A DNA stretch of 64,000 nucleotides from Imbricaverruca yamaguchii (GCA_034440575.1 JAOTOL010001324.1:62001-126000), one strand, 5' to 3'; positions 42,341 through 55,384 are shown, counted from the first letter of the stretch. The notes: generated by a model not told the origin, from the letters alone. Program-made: numbers and translations.

Positions 42341-42694
42341 GGACGGCGACCAGAGGCGCTTGTTACCCCCCGATGAGGCCTGTCTAAATAGGTTTGTGGC
42401 TATCTAGGACACATTAAAGTTTAGTAAAACGTCTTCCTGATTTGGTTGCACAATCTTGGAGAGCTTCAGCGAAATTGGCGGACAGTATGTCACCGTCACC
42501 GAGCTTCCTGTAACAATTTTTGCTTGGATCCCGGCAGATCGACATCGACCAAATTGTGCCCAGATTTGATTCAAGTCAAGGGCGGCGGAACGTATCGCAG
42601 CAAAGGGGAGGGGAGGAGGTGCTGTACTCAGTCATCCATTTAATCTGTACTGGCTCTGACTGGCGTTGGCGATTTGTTGTGACTCAAGCGTCAA
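42341..42694. other. Unassigned sequence
   Basis: No gene recognised between the array and the THAP-like repeat. Confidence 0.4.
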
Positions 42695-43670
42695 TTTTTT
42701 AGACGCATGCTCAACTGCCAATGGACATGCTGGATGTCGGGACAACCCGCTTTTTTGAAGTTTCACCAGTGATTTTGTAATTTTAAACAGGATGGCGACA
42801 TTCATTTGTTTTTTTTTTAAAGTCTTTAAAGCACTTAACTAATTAGAAAAATCACTTCAGAATGCCTCACTTTGGGATTGGTCAAAATACCTGTGACGTC
42901 ACGCATGTCGTGGGTAGCGAAGGTCGACTGCCGGGCTTTCGATTTTGCGTACAGGATGCCGCCGATTTTGGATTAATCGTGACTGTTTTAGCTTAAATGG
43001 CATCCCACCGTCAGGTTACTATGGATCGCAGAAAACGCAGCTATTTTACTTGAGTTGTGCCAAGGTGTCAAAATACAACTTTTAGTAAGCCAGACACGAC
43101 ATTCATCGGCCCTTCGAGTTCAGACAAAATGAGGAAGCTGTGGAGCGATGCTCCGCGCCGAGATGATCCATACATACATGGATTTCACCCACATCCCCAT
43201 GTAGGGAATGTGGGTGGGGAACCCTCCCCTAAGAGGGGGAGGGGTTCCGAACACCTAAGACATGCAACAAATAGTTCGACTGCTGCTTCGGTATAGCCGA
43301 ACCAGTAATTGTACTGTCTGCTGAACACAAAAATGAACAAGCTATCCATATTCAGACAGTTCATTTGGACACGAATCCTCAAAAGATTTGCAAAGAAGAA
43401 CTTTATCACAATCGTTATTCTGTAGTGGTGTCATATCCTGAACATGAAGATTGTGTGTAGGATTACTTCGCTGTAGCTGCTGTGGTGCAAATTATTAACA
43501 GCCGCTAAAAATTACGAATGGAATTGAAAAGGCAAATATTGGAGGTCACTTCTGTATGGCTTTTCTAAACTAACTGCTCTTGGAAGCCTGAAAATGGCAC
43601 CCGCAGACTTCAGGCGCTCAGTACACAAATAATCGTAAGGACTATGTTATCAGGCATTCATATTCGGCCA
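42695..43670 (+). repeat. THAP-like dispersed repeat, copy 2
   Basis: Homologous to 24590-25905 but without the 25066-25440 segment. ATGGATCGCAGAAAACGC starts at 43021. The codon for the first zinc-binding Cys is TGA (43051-43053), so the THAP-like frame is dead. GAGGGGTTCCGAACACCTAA and CCGAACCAGTAATTGTACTG mark the second block. Confidence 0.6.
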
Positions 43671-44091
43671 ATAACAGGTGAAGTCACATACATAATAAAG
43701 CAGTGCAGATTACATGCCAGCATACAAATATAAGTCATAGCATGCAACTACAGTGTCATACAGTTGGCTCGGGTCCATCGTCACCGTCACTCCCCCTCCC
43801 CCAGCCCACACCCAACAAAGGCACACCGGCATCAATGCATTGTTTCAGCATCCATATGCAGATTAAAACACACCGGCCTTGATGGAGCATCGGATTGCAG
43901 CAGACCTGAACGGTGACGACGATCGTTTACATTATTTTTTTGGTATCTAACATCGGGCCTGAGCATTGAACACTTCTCCCAACATGAAATATTCGGTAGA
44001 CGACAGCAAAGCACTCCCAAGACGCTACACACTCCAACATAACCAGAACGCATGGACACAATACAACTCTACACAGCACATATTCAACCAC
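43671..44091. other. Unassigned sequence
   Basis: No gene recognised. Confidence 0.35.
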
Positions 44092-44400
44092 CCATAATAT
44101 CAAACCAAAGGTAGCCGCATGGAAACATCAACTCAATCTCACCGACAAAAGGAAGTAATCCTCACTAGACTTAGAACTGGTTGCACAAAACTAACACAGC
44201 CTCCACTAACTAGAGGACTACAATTACGCAACACACTCAATGCGACACATGCAACACCACATTAAGCATTGGCCACACCCTACTAGACTGTAGTAGCTTT
44301 AACGCCAGAAGGCAACCACTGAGAACCTTCTGCCGAAAAGAGAACATCACCCTGTCACTTCCATCGCTTCTGGGTGACAAGACACCCAAAAGTTTTTCAA
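44092..44400 (+). mobile_element. Non-LTR C-terminal zinc-knuckle fragment (I/R1/jockey type)
   Basis: One frame reads EVILTRLRTGCTKLTQPPLT. After a frameshift another reads CDTCNTTLSIGHTLLDC, then LSLPSLLGDKTPK. C-x2-C-x7-H-x4-C at the end of an RT-RNase H polyprotein is typical of R1/I-type elements. Composition is A/C-rich like the element at 1371-3070, so it may be the missing C terminus of the same family. The fragment is broken. Confidence 0.7.
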
Positions 44401-44417
44401 TTGTTGTCTGCATATCT

Positions 44418-44770
44418 GTACATTCATAAAGTTCATAAAGTGTTAAGGCTTAATAAGGCCCACATGGGCTATTTGGGTTAAGCCTATCTAGAAAAGATAC
44501 TGGAAAAGTATATGTTCATATCCCAATCAATCCATTATCTCAAGTTCCAAGGGAATTATATATCCCAGCCTATCTAGCACTATTAACCCGACATTGCATG
44601 ACGTAATCCCCAACAATTTCAAACTCTTCCAATCATGCCCCATTGTGCTACCATAGCCAATCTCATCAGCATCACATCCCGAAGGAAGGTGCTGAATCCA
44701 CTGCTAGATGCACCCCATATAGTATAATATAATAGTTGTAGTATACTATAACCCATATAGCTAGTAAAAT
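44418..44770 (-). mobile_element. CR1-family 2 3'-UTR fragment
   Basis: It starts TTCATAAAGTTCATAAAG and TGTTAAGGCTTAATAAGGCC, the reverse complement of the 3' end of the CR1-like copy at 51620-52615. Later landmarks GCCAATCTCATCAGCATCAC and AATCCACTGCTAGATGCACC match the reverse complement of 52409-52470. It contains only the 3' untranslated part. Confidence 0.75.
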
Positions 44771-47700
44771 ACTAAAATGATGCAAAATGTGACCTATGAC
44801 ACGCTGCCCTTCATGTTGGTGCTATATTAACTTCCTTATTGTACAAGGGAATCCAATTTGTATTGGTGAATTTAATTTTCAATGAGTCATTCGATTTTGA
44901 GAACAGCATATTGTAATACCATGTGAATTCGCATGATTAGGATGATGTGACCATTGATTCCCCTCAGAAATGCTTATTTTTAGTTAGAAAGCAAAGTAAC
45001 ATACTATTATTGTTTAATATCTAAAATAGTCTGACATGGTTCACCATACCTCCCTTTCAATTGTCTCTTCAATATAGGCACAACTTGTGTGTTCAATGAT
45101 AAAAATGCTAAAATATCTAACCTGGTCTGATTTAAAAAAAAATTGTCTGACATACATTGAGCATATTTTCACAATAAAAGCTAGCTTAACCTGTGGTTTT
45201 GCTTTGCTAAGTAAAATGTGTGCACAACACATTGTGAGCACATTAAACCACAATAATACCCACCATATATGGATATTGATGAATACGCACCATAGAAGCA
45301 AGATTAGCTTATAGTGTGTGTTGTAATTTGACATATTAATTGACAATTGAAGATCGTATGTAATTGAACTAATTGGAGATCATATATGGACTAAAACATT
45401 CTTCTTTGTTCCATTTCAGCGGCATGGTCGTTATTTCGCGCTCACACACATGCATACGGGTCTTAATGTGAACTATGAACATGTGACAGCCTGGTGGTGC
45501 TCGATATTCTGTAGGTGACAGGCTGGACACTTTTTTCACCTCTGCACTGTACCAACCTCACTCACAGCCCCGCATGCATGGCTAGACTAGCCCACCACTA
45601 ACAACTAACACGCGGCGGCCGGCGTAATGGGCGATGTAGATAATTACCTCCTTGTCCGCACGACAAAGATCCCTTGGTGTTCTTCAATAAGAGTAAACTA
45701 ATGGCGGCACGCTTCTATCTATGTATTTAATGGCGGCAAAATAAAATTATCGTCACTATCAAAATCGCCTCTCCGCCCCAGCTACAAAATATCTTGCGGA
45801 GGAGGAAAACAAAATAAAGCGTATTTATACATCTGGGAAATGTCCCACACCCAACCCCCGCTTTCAGCACCTAAAGGATCACATAACGTAAAGCCCCCCT
45901 AACGTAAATTTGCGCATGCCTACGCAGTGCTTGCAAACACTCGCTTTGAAGACAGACATGCAACGTATTCACTTTAAAGGCGGCGCAAATAACCTTTATA
46001 GTCTGGGATGCCTAAAAACATTACTGTCCTCCCCTTCCCACACCATGGTCGATAATTTAGTATCTTTGACTCTATTTTACCCAAAGCATAGAATTCGACG
46101 GTTAGTAAATGTTGCTGAAGCTGTATATAGCTTGCATAGTTGCAACCCAACATGTTAGTAGTCTCCAGATAGATGGTAGCCAAATGCAATCGCCACTATG
46201 CGCTATTTTCGGTGGTCCTTTACTGCACGTACAGAAATCTGCATAAGTCCACAGGGCTATTCAGCTAGTATTTAGTGGTGAGTAATGGGTCCATTCATCG
46301 GTCCAATCGTGCACCGCCTGGTTCTAGATCCTGGCTGCTGGCGAGCCGCGCCACATGCGGCTGCAATGAGTCTGAGGCGATCCAATGAGCATGGCTCCTG
46401 ATGGGATTTATCGTCGAGGTGCCCGGAGCAACGCAGTGAAATCGCAATGGAATTATGCTTGTAGTACTTGAGGCCGTGGGAATGCTTTTCAACAGTCATA
46501 CTACAAAAAAATATAAAAATTGGTTTGCATTGCACCGGTGGAAGGGTGAAGAAGGAATTAACCTCAATTGCTTTTTGCATTCTTCAGCTGCTCAGCCATG
46601 CCATTAGCCGATATTTATATTGTTGTGATCAGGTGGGTGCAAACCGCACGCAGCCGAATTCACTGCTGTGCAGTGATGTCCGTAAATTGAGAACTGATTG
46701 GACCAAAACGAATTTCCATGACTCATGCGGGAAGTGATATGCTGATTTTTTTATGATGCTCCCTTTATGGCAAACTTCTGACGTCAGCTACACTTCTGGA
46801 TAGCTCAATTTTTGTGTCCTAATCCGGGTGGTCATGTAGTTTTTAATTCATAATGACGTTCATAACGGCAATGACAACGGTGGAGGCTAAACTTCCGAAG
46901 GTAGCGCCTTCCGGTGACGGTATTCTTGGCAGCCCCTCCAAGCTCACGCTTCCCAGTCCCCTCCCGGTACCACCCCCTGTTCCCGCGACACCCGGAAGTG
47001 GCGGCGTCTCCCCCATGTGCGGTCTGTCTACGGCATAATCCGCTACCTGTTTGAATTCCCCTGCCTTGTCCCACGCCGGTGGCAGGCCCTCGCAGCTCAG
47101 TGCTATTGTCTGGCTCTGGCTGAACCCAATCAGGACGTACATAATAATTCCAGGACGCGCCAGTCGCCTCATTAAGCCCGGCCCTGACTTGTAACTGTGC
47201 CTCAAACATACATACAGGCACTTGACAGATAGCTACTCAGCGTCGAACATAGAACTGATGGAAAATCAGAAGTGAAGTTCTTTGTACTTTGAACCAGTGC
47301 CCAATGGGTTCAGACACAGGCATCGACTTTTATATACCTGACGTAATCAAGAATCAACACTATTCATCAACTACAGCAACATGGGATTGTTAGAAAAGTT
47401 CTAGATCGGATTGAAGCATGGTTGAGGGGAAGGAAACTTAGGCGTAGGAACAGGGGATGGGGCATGGGAGCCATGGTCCTCCCACTTTTCAAAGTGTGGT
47501 GGGCAACAGTGGTAGCTGGCCCTCCCACCCTTGAGACATTACAATTTCCTAAAAAGCAGCATCCATACATTTGAATATGTGAGAAAAACAACTTCCTGCA
47601 ATCCACAACTAAGCAAAATCTGCACATATTACATCGTAGCACTTCCACTCGCACCATTCGGAACATTTCCCAATCCCGCGGCCCACCGGAGAAACAGTGT

Positions 47701-49059
47701 GGGCGGCGCCATTGGCCGTGATCATGCATAAACTGCGTCGAGAACCACCCAATATACAAACACAGATCGTAGCGCTTCATTGTCCAGTCATGCACTCTTG
47801 GGCACGACCTTACAACAACCAAACTAATTCAGGAGTTGATGCAATGCAACATATGTATGGATATTCATATGTTATATTATAATATGAAAAGACTATAAAG
47901 CAGATAATATGCCAGCCAGTAACAAAGTACATGCATACTAGAGTTTCACCGTCGTTCTTTGACTGGTCACATATTTGACATTGATTTCATTACTAATGCC
48001 TACAGTATAATTCCATCAGTATTGCCTAGTATAAAGGTAATATAATGAATATATATGCATATTATAAAGGCAATACTATTTTCATTAATATTGTTATTAT
48101 AAGGACTAGGCACTAACATAATACAATTAAGGTAAGACATACAATTCGTTTGTGCAATTCGCAAGTGCAAGCCTTGATATTATATAGCCATGTATTATAT
48201 GTATATTGGCCCTAGCTGCCATACACTTCAACATTTACATGCATTTTGATTATAAAAGCATGCAATTTACTGTCGCCATACATCCATTGCGTGGCCGTAG
48301 TATGGAATAGAACGTTCAAATTTCCATATCCAATGGATTTTCACAGTTGGGCCCAGCACACAGAAATCCAAAATTTTGAGTGAGATGTCTGGGTATTATC
48401 GCTGTTGCCATCCAAAATAGCTAAATACTGATTTCCATCATTTACTATGGTAGCATAGATACAATAATGAAGTCCAAACCCTATCATATCAACCTCAAGT
48501 GCGAAAACATCATAGAATTTCAGAATCCCAGAGAGGATTAGGCGCTCGTGATGTGACGTGACAAGGTCATATGAAGAGTGATATGAAGAGTGATGATGTG
48601 ACGAGCGACGAGTAATGCCTGTCATGTCACCTCACAAGGCACATTGTGAGCATGGCAATTTACCCGAGTGGAGATCTTTAGCTGGGTAGCTGCGTAGTGG
48701 CATTGCCAGCACGTTAAACATGTAATTAAAATTATGCCGTTCAACATAAATGATTCTGTCACATGATGGGCTCATGGTATATACAACAATATCTGCTTAG
48801 CAAAGACTCTGATCCCAGAATATATTCAATGCAGACATTTATATTAAAAGTACTAGAACACCGAATTACAACGAAGGCTGCTTACTATCAAGGCTTCTCA
48901 TAATCTAGTAGTGTGCACGTTCAGGCTGAAATTTAAGAATCTCGAAGATAATGGGATGAATTTATGCCGGTTGCACGCCAGAGTAAAGTCGATTTTATTC
49001 GATTTACTCCATAGACGTCATTGTTAAGCTATACAATCATTGGGGCATGCGCAGTGGCG
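44771..49059. other. 4.3 kb without recognised gene; hairpin at 48018-48077
   Basis: No supported gene on either strand. 46850-47200 is CpG-rich with overlapping short frames on both strands but no domain. AGTATTGCCT (48018-48027) and AGGCAATACT (48068-48077) are a 10-bp inverted repeat around a TA-rich palindromic core, and CCTAGTATAA pairs again with TTATAAGGACTAGG near 48096-48110. This is probably a tiny MITE remnant. Confidence 0.4.
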
Positions 49060-51440
49060 TACCGAAGGGGGCATTGGAGCATTCACTCCACCCATGAGAG
49101 GTTGTGGACCCCCAATAATTGCCGCAGGGTTCGGGAAAATAACGCCAAGCTCTCTAAAAATTCTGCTGGTGTCCCGAACAATCGCACCGGGACCCATTAA
49201 TATAGCATTGGGGCCCAAAAAGAAGGCATAGACCCCTGGAAATGATTCTGGGCCCCAAAATCCCACCCTAAAAGTGACACTGACGGCTTCAAAATGTGTG
49301 ACCGGGAATGTATATGTTGGACATGAAAATACGCTGTAGCTCCAAAAAAAAACTTCTGCCGGGATCCTGAAAGGTCGCACCGAGACCACCGAAACTCACA
49401 CTAAGGCTCTAAAGGGTCGGGCCGGTCTCTTGGAAATCACGCTGGAAGCACAACAAAAAACGTGCCGTGGTCCTCGAAGATCACGATAGGGGCTGCAAAA
49501 AGACGGGCAAAAAGCAAAGACATGGAAATCACGCTGAGTGCCTCAAAAGTTCGCTCCTGGGCCCCGAAAATCACGCTGGGTGTCGAAAAAGTTGTGTCGA
49601 ACTTCTTAAAAATCACAACGGGACCCCAAAAGGGGTCCCGTTATAAAGCCTGTGTCCCTGAAAATCGTGGTGAACCTGAAAATACCAAAAAGTCCCGCCC
49701 GGGCCCCTGAAAATCACGTTTTGGGCTCGACAGGTCGCATCGGGGCCCCAAAAGTCCCAGCTGGAACACACAATAAATGAAGCCGTGGTAGCGAAAGAAT
49801 AACTAGTCCGGATATGGAGAAACGTCGCACCGCTACACTAGGGGCCCAAAAAGTCGCGACGGAGCTCCACAAGTCAGCAGCTGGCCTCCCCAAAACTCAA
49901 TTCCTACCAGGAATGTCACTTTGTGCAACACAAATTGCGCAAAAGATCCCAAAAACACGTCGGGCCCCGTCCAAATTAACCCTTTGGAGCACCGAAAAAA
50001 TGTACCAGTGCCCGAAGAAACGTAGCGGAGCCCAAAAATATCGCGCAAGAGGCCCACACAAAATATCAGTCGACCACAAAATCACAAAGGGACCCCATCG
50101 AGACGACCGGAAAATTTAAAACAGGTCCGAAAAAAGTTATCCTGGGTGCCTATCTACTCTGAAGGGTGTCATTGGCTGAAACAAACTTTTTGAGCAGCCT
50201 CCGATGCATACCAAGGAGGAAATCCCCCTACATCCTGAAGAGGTGGACTCTCAAGGACCCAAGAATCGCGCCGGGGTGCCAAAAATGGTTCAGGGGCCCA
50301 TAAATTCGCATGGCCTCAGACTTATGGGTTATGAATAAACACAGCGGGCACCAAAAACTTGCACCGGGCCTGAAAATTTGCGCCGGGGTACGCAAAAATC
50401 GAGCTGGGGAACAGATAAGTGCAATGTGCCCCGCGAACTAGCGCCAAACACCCCCCCCACCCCCCACCCCAAATACCGCCATTGGGATTCAATATTTCTG
50501 TTGCTAGTCTCCTAAATTCTGGTCGGGGCATCAAGAATTTCCCACGGGGTTCCCAAAAATTAGTGTTGATGGCCCCAAATAAGCACAGCATGACCCCAAA
50601 ATGGCATCGGAGCCGGACAAGAATGAAGCCGAAGCTCTCCGAAATGAAATGGTATTTCGAGATAAAAAATAAATGTCCGAGCAAGGAAAATCGCTCCTTA
50701 GCTCCAACATACCACCAGATGCCTTAACAAATAGCATACGGCACCGGTAAACGTACCGGAGCTCGAAAAATGGCGGCGGGACATAAAAAAATATCCGTGG
50801 GCAGGAAAAATAAGGTTGTGGCTCCGACATTGCATAATTCAGAAGTCACCAAAAATTACGTCGAGCACAGTAAACTGGGGTCGCATCCACCAGGAACGAC
50901 GCGCCTCGGGCGAAAGGTCACAACGGAACCCCGATAAATTATACCGGAACCCCCAACATCGTGCTGGGATCCCACAAATGTGAACGAGGAACCCCAAATA
51001 AACACAGCAGGACCCTATGAGCACAACTGGAGAACAAAATGCACCGGGGCCTCAAAGGCGTACCGAGTCCGGCAAAAGGCGACATGGCCTTAAAACGTGC
51101 ATTTCAGCTCAGAATAACTACACCGGCAGATAAAAACCAAGCACAACGGGTCCCTCAAAGCACATCGGGGCTTTGAGACCGCGTGTGTACATTATGAACA
51201 GACTGGGGCCCTCAATAATCGACATGGTCCTAGAAAAGGAATAAAAGGACCGGGCACTAAATGAACACTTCGGTGTTTGCGAAGACGCGTCGATACCTAA
51301 CTAGTATCGTCGGTGCGCAAAAAATGGTCTAAACAGAGCTATGTCACAAAAAAATGTGCTGCGCCCCACACACAAATTTGCTGGAGCCATAAATCACATC
51401 CATAGACAAAAAAAAAACGGAAAGGTCCAAAAAGAACACC
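49060..51440 (+). repeat. 2.4-kb diverged periodic repeat of GGGGCCCC and AAAATCGC motifs
   Basis: Motifs such as GGGGCCCAAAAAG (49210), GGGCCCCAAAATCCC (49252), GGGCCCCGAAAATCACGC (49560), GGGCCCCTGAAAATCACG (49702) and GGGGCCCCAAAAGTCC (49743) recur at about 20-28 base spacing over the whole stretch, separated by diverged units. A perfect inverted repeat, CGGGACCCC-AAAA-GGGGTCCCG, is at 49619-49640. There are no exact tandem copies, so it is either an old satellite or a degenerate microsatellite-like element. Confidence 0.6.
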
Positions 51441-51599
51441 TAACGTCAGTTCGGTAGCCAATCTGGGAGCGAATCTAACCAAAGAGATGATGTACATCAA
51501 AGTTCAGCGGTTATCCGGATTTCTTAGCCACCAGAAAATGTGGGAAGAAGAGTACTAGTAATCGAATTGCATTCAGGATGGGCCCTTGTTGCTTTTAAT

Positions 51600-52615
51600 T
51601 CTGAACACGTTATGACCTATCACAAGTGTATCACAAGTGTAAGGTTATGCATATAGGGTCTGCAGGCGAGACATTCAGTTATAAAATGGGGGGGAGGGAA
51701 CTGGATGTTATTGAAGAGGAAAGGGACCTAGGTGTGTTGGTCTCAAAAGACCTTAAAGCAGAAAAACAATGTATCTCAGCTAGAAATAGGGCACTCAGAA
51801 TGCTGGGACTCATTAATAGAAGTGTGAAATATAAGAGCAGGGAAGTCATGAAAAAGCTGTACTTAGCATATGTGCGGCCCCACTTGGAGTACTCTGTACA
51901 AGCATGGAGCCCCTACCTAGAAAAGGATATAGATATGTTAGAAAGAGTCCAGCGCAAAGCCACTAGACTCGTCAGTGGATTAAGTAACTTAGAATATGGA
52001 GAAAGGCTTAATGCATTAGATATGTACTCACTCAAGTATAGGAGATTAAGGGGAGACATGATTGAAATGTACAAAATTGTTAGAGGGCTAGATCAGGTCA
52101 ATTTGAATGATGCTCTGCAGTTTAGAGTATCCCATAGGGGTCATCAATTCAGGTTAGACAAAATGAGGTGCAGGACAGTTAAACGACAACAGGTCTTCAG
52201 TCAAAGGGTTGTTGACCAATGGAATAGGCTGCCTGCTGATGCAGTGGGGAGTCCCTCATTGAATGTCTTTAAAAGTAGGGTGGATAATTTTTTTAGACAG
52301 GAAAATGTTGTTTTTGAATTCTAACTTGTGATGCATGGGATATTGAGTATTTTCACTAGCTATATAGGGTATAACATTATGCTAGTATTATGTTGTACTA
52401 TATGGGGTGTACCTAGCAGTGGATTTGGCAACTTCCTTTGCGATGTCATACTGATGAGATTGGCTGTGGTGGCACAGGTGGAGGGATTGCATGGGTTTGG
52501 AATTGATAGGTGTGAACATGTACTTTCTAATATCTTCTAGACAGGCTTGACCCAGATGGGCCCTTGTGGCCCTTATTAAGCCTTAACACTTTATGACTTT
52601 ATGACTTTATGACAA
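51600..52615 (+). mobile_element. CR1-like family 2, 3' third of ORF2 plus 3' UTR
   Basis: The frame 51626-52324 encodes the RT thumb and C terminus: KCKVMHIG, EERDLGVLVSKDLKAEKQC, RPHLEYSVQAWSPYLEKD, LERVQRKATRLV and VDQWNRLPADAV, ending SLNVFKSRVDNFF. It shares layout with the CR1 copies A and B but is clearly diverged, so it is a second family. The remaining frame is intact to its stop at 52322. The UTR ends with CCTTAACACTTTATGACTTT and repeats of TTATGACT to 52614, the short terminal repeats typical of CR1/L2. RT motifs A-C are missing. Confidence 0.85.
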
Positions 52616-52624
52616 TGGTTAGAG

Positions 52625-52990
52625 GATTCTATTTGAAAGGAACTGTTTGAATATGGATAGCTTGTTCATTTTTGTGTTAAGTAAACAGTACAATTGCTGG
52701 TTCTACCATACAGAAGCAGAAGTAGAGCAATTTGTTGCATGATGTCTTAAGTGTCCGGACCCGGGGATGAGTAGTTTAGGGGTAAGTTGCTCGTCTCACA
52801 ATCGAAAGGTTGTGGGTTCGAGTCTCACCTGTCGCTGCTCTTCGCCCGCGACCAATCGGCGTGAGAGATTGGCGACGCAACATGACTCAACGGTCGATGT
52901 GTCGTAAAACCAATAACCAACCAACCAAGTGTTCGGACCCCCACCCCCACCTCTTCCCCCACACCATGTTTGCATCTAGTCGATGTTACA
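52625..52990 (-). repeat. THAP-like repeat, copy 3 fragment, split by a SINE
   Basis: On the minus strand it reads like the second block of copies 1 and 2 (AACAAGCTATCCATATTC and GTACTGTTTACTTAAC-like strings near 52650-52690). A SINE at 52763-52926 interrupts it at AAGTGTCCGGACCC, and it resumes AAGTGTTCGGACCC after 52927. Confidence 0.6.
52749..52940 (+). mobile_element. SINE with tRNA-Met-like head, second copy, with target-site duplication
   Basis: The body 52763-52926 has TCTCACAATC in the anticodon position, B box GGTTCGAGTC at 52815-52824, the shared core with GGCGTGAGAGATTGGCGACG, and the tail ACCAATAACCAACCAACC. It is flanked by AAGTGTCCGGACCC (52749-52762) and AAGTGTTCGGACCC (52927-52940), 13 of 14 bases identical. 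Confidence 0.9.
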
Positions 52991-53872
52991 GGGAGGGTGG
53001 GGGATCAGCAATTGATGCATGCAAAAGCTATGTAACAAGAAGTATGAATATCATAGAAAGCAACCTCATTGAAACTTGATTTGTGGAAGTATACCTTGGA
53101 ATTGAAAACAATAAGAAATCTGTAATAGTATGTCAGATATACCATCCCTAATGTTTCTCCGATTGTGATTTCCAAAACATGTTGGATAGGTTACTAAACA
53201 GCATAGAAAGGAAACAAAAACTTACAATCATAACAGGATATTTAAACTATATCATACCAAATATCAGAAATTATAGAAATAGCAGAGCCTATCTAAACTT
53301 CCTTACCTCATGGATTTTGGCCCACTATAACAAAAGCCACTCAGGTACATAGTGCTGGAATATCATTGCTAGACAATATATTTATAAATGATCTCTACTT
53401 TATCTGCTCTTCTGGGTATTCCTAGAGGACTAATTTGATCATCTTCGGATAGAACAGTATTTGATTGTAAATAAGTGACAAAATCGAATGATTATTTTGT
53501 ATTCACACTATTTTTTCTTCTTCACAACACTGATGCAAACATTGCATGTTCTCAGCTTGTTAAAGCATACATAGATAGTAAAGCATACATACAGCAGAAA
53601 GAGAGCCGCTATGAAACCATAGACAACTGCAGGAATGTTATGTTTCATAAATAAATAAAAATGTACAAGAATTGCATAAAAATCAAACCATGCAAAATGA
53701 ACATGAGTATAAGCGACATGGAAGCATTTTGTTTAATAATTTGAGATGGAAAAATATGTAAAGCAAACAGCACCCTATCAGAATCAGCAGATAAACAAAA
53801 TACTTAGAGAATCGTAAATGAACTAATCAATAAAAATAAAAGATCCAAACTTCCTGATGTATTAGTAAATGT
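52991..53872. other. Unassigned AT-rich sequence
   Basis: No gene recognised. The stretch 53160-53330 has weak RT-like flavour in reverse reading but nothing I can support. Confidence 0.35.
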
Positions 53873-54575
53873 ATATAAAGTTCGCCAAGTGCTAAGGCTT
53901 AATGAGGGCTACAGGGGCCATCTGGGTTAAGCCAAACTGGAAAAGATACTATAAATGTACATCATCACATCCAAATATATCATTCAGGTAGGAAATTAGA
54001 CGTTATTGACGAGGAAAGAGATTTAGGTGTGTTAATTTCACATGATTTCATTTAAGCAGGTATGGATGAGGCCTGCAAATTATTGGTAGGGCACTCAAGT
54101 CACATATGTTACATGGGGTCAAGTGAATGGGGTTGGATGGGTAAGGTGGAAAGACATTGATGAATATCGGGAATGATGGACCCTGTGTTATTGTTGGAAC
54201 TTTGACCCATATGCTTTAGATTATGCTGATAAGTTGGGTAGTATACTAGCTATATAGGGTATATTACACTACTAGTACTCCATACTGTATAGGGTGTACC
54301 TAGCAGTGGATTCAGCACCGACCTTCCGGTATGTGACACTGATGGGGTTGGCTATGGTACCATAATGGGGTGTGATTCGATGATTCGGAAATCGTTGAGT
54401 GTGTTGTGCAATATCAGGTGAATGATGCAAGATAGGCTGGGATATATAGTTCGCTAGGAACTGGTGGTAATGGATTGATTGGGGTGTGAGCATGTACTTA
54501 TTTAGTGTCTTTTTCTGGATGGGCTCTACCCAGATGGCCCCTGTGGCTCTGATTAAGCATTAGCACTTTATGACT
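53873..54575. mobile_element. CR1-family 2 fragments: reversed 3' end followed by forward copy
   Basis: 53873-53960 (AAGTGCTAAGGCTTAATGAG, GGCCATCTGGGTTAAGCC) is a minus-strand 3' UTR end. 53990-54050 then reads plus strand as KLDVIDEERDLGVLIS, and 54235-54575 is a plus-strand 3' UTR (ACTAGCTATATAGGGTATAT, GGTGTACCTAGCAGTGGATT, AAGCATTAGCACTTTATGAC). Head-to-head fragments of one family suggest nested insertion or 5' inversion during retrotransposition. Confidence 0.65.
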
Positions 54576-55384
54576 AAGACTTTTATAGCCTTGTAGGATT
54601 GCCTGCTGAACATTCACGAGATAATTTGATTTCAGCCAGTCTTTTCGGAACCTTAACACTCCTGCTAACCTTATTTCCAGCTATTCTATATCATTATAGA
54701 TTTTCATCAGAGTTAAAATATTTTAGTTTCTTAAATGCCTGCTTCTTTAACTACAGTAAGTATTTTACTTCGTTGGTCAGCCATGAAGGGTGCTTAACCT
54801 TGTTTAGTCTAAGCCCACTGGGAATGAACCTGTCTTGACTTTGGAACAGTTTGTCTTTTACCATTTTCCATATTTCATAGGCATCTAAGCCCCTCAATGA
54901 CTCTTCCCAGTGAATTTAATTGAGGTAGTTCCTGAACTCATTGCAATTCCCCTTAGCAAAATTTGGAATCAGTGCTTTAGAACAACGAAAATTCAAGATA
55001 GCAATGAATATGACCGGAATTGTGTACCTAACTTTGTCTAATTGGAGAAATTATATGACAAAAAGAGCATCTACAGATAATTATCCAACTGAATACACAA
55101 CTGAACCTACCTATGCAAAGTGTTATGATATTAGTACCCAATGAGGCTCAAGTAGAATAAATGATTAAGAACTTGGAATATGTTGGATGTGGCATAAATG
55201 GAGCCAACACAAAAATGTTGATGCTGGAGGAGCATGAACGTGAACTAATCGAACGAACATGAACTAATTACCCATCATCATTCATTGAATCATTGAAACA
55301 GATTACCCATCTACTTAATCTTTGTCTGCATAGTGAAATATTTTCTGACGATTTTAAGAAGGCATTGTCCCTCCCAACTGTTGG
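54576..55384. other. Unassigned sequence
   Basis: No gene recognised. Part of 54650-54950 may be decayed non-LTR sequence, but I cannot support an assignment. Confidence 0.3.

Noticed and set aside
46832..47221. 129-codon minus-strand frame and overlapping frames
   Set aside because: Three mutually overlapping frames on both strands in CpG-rich DNA, none with a recognisable domain.
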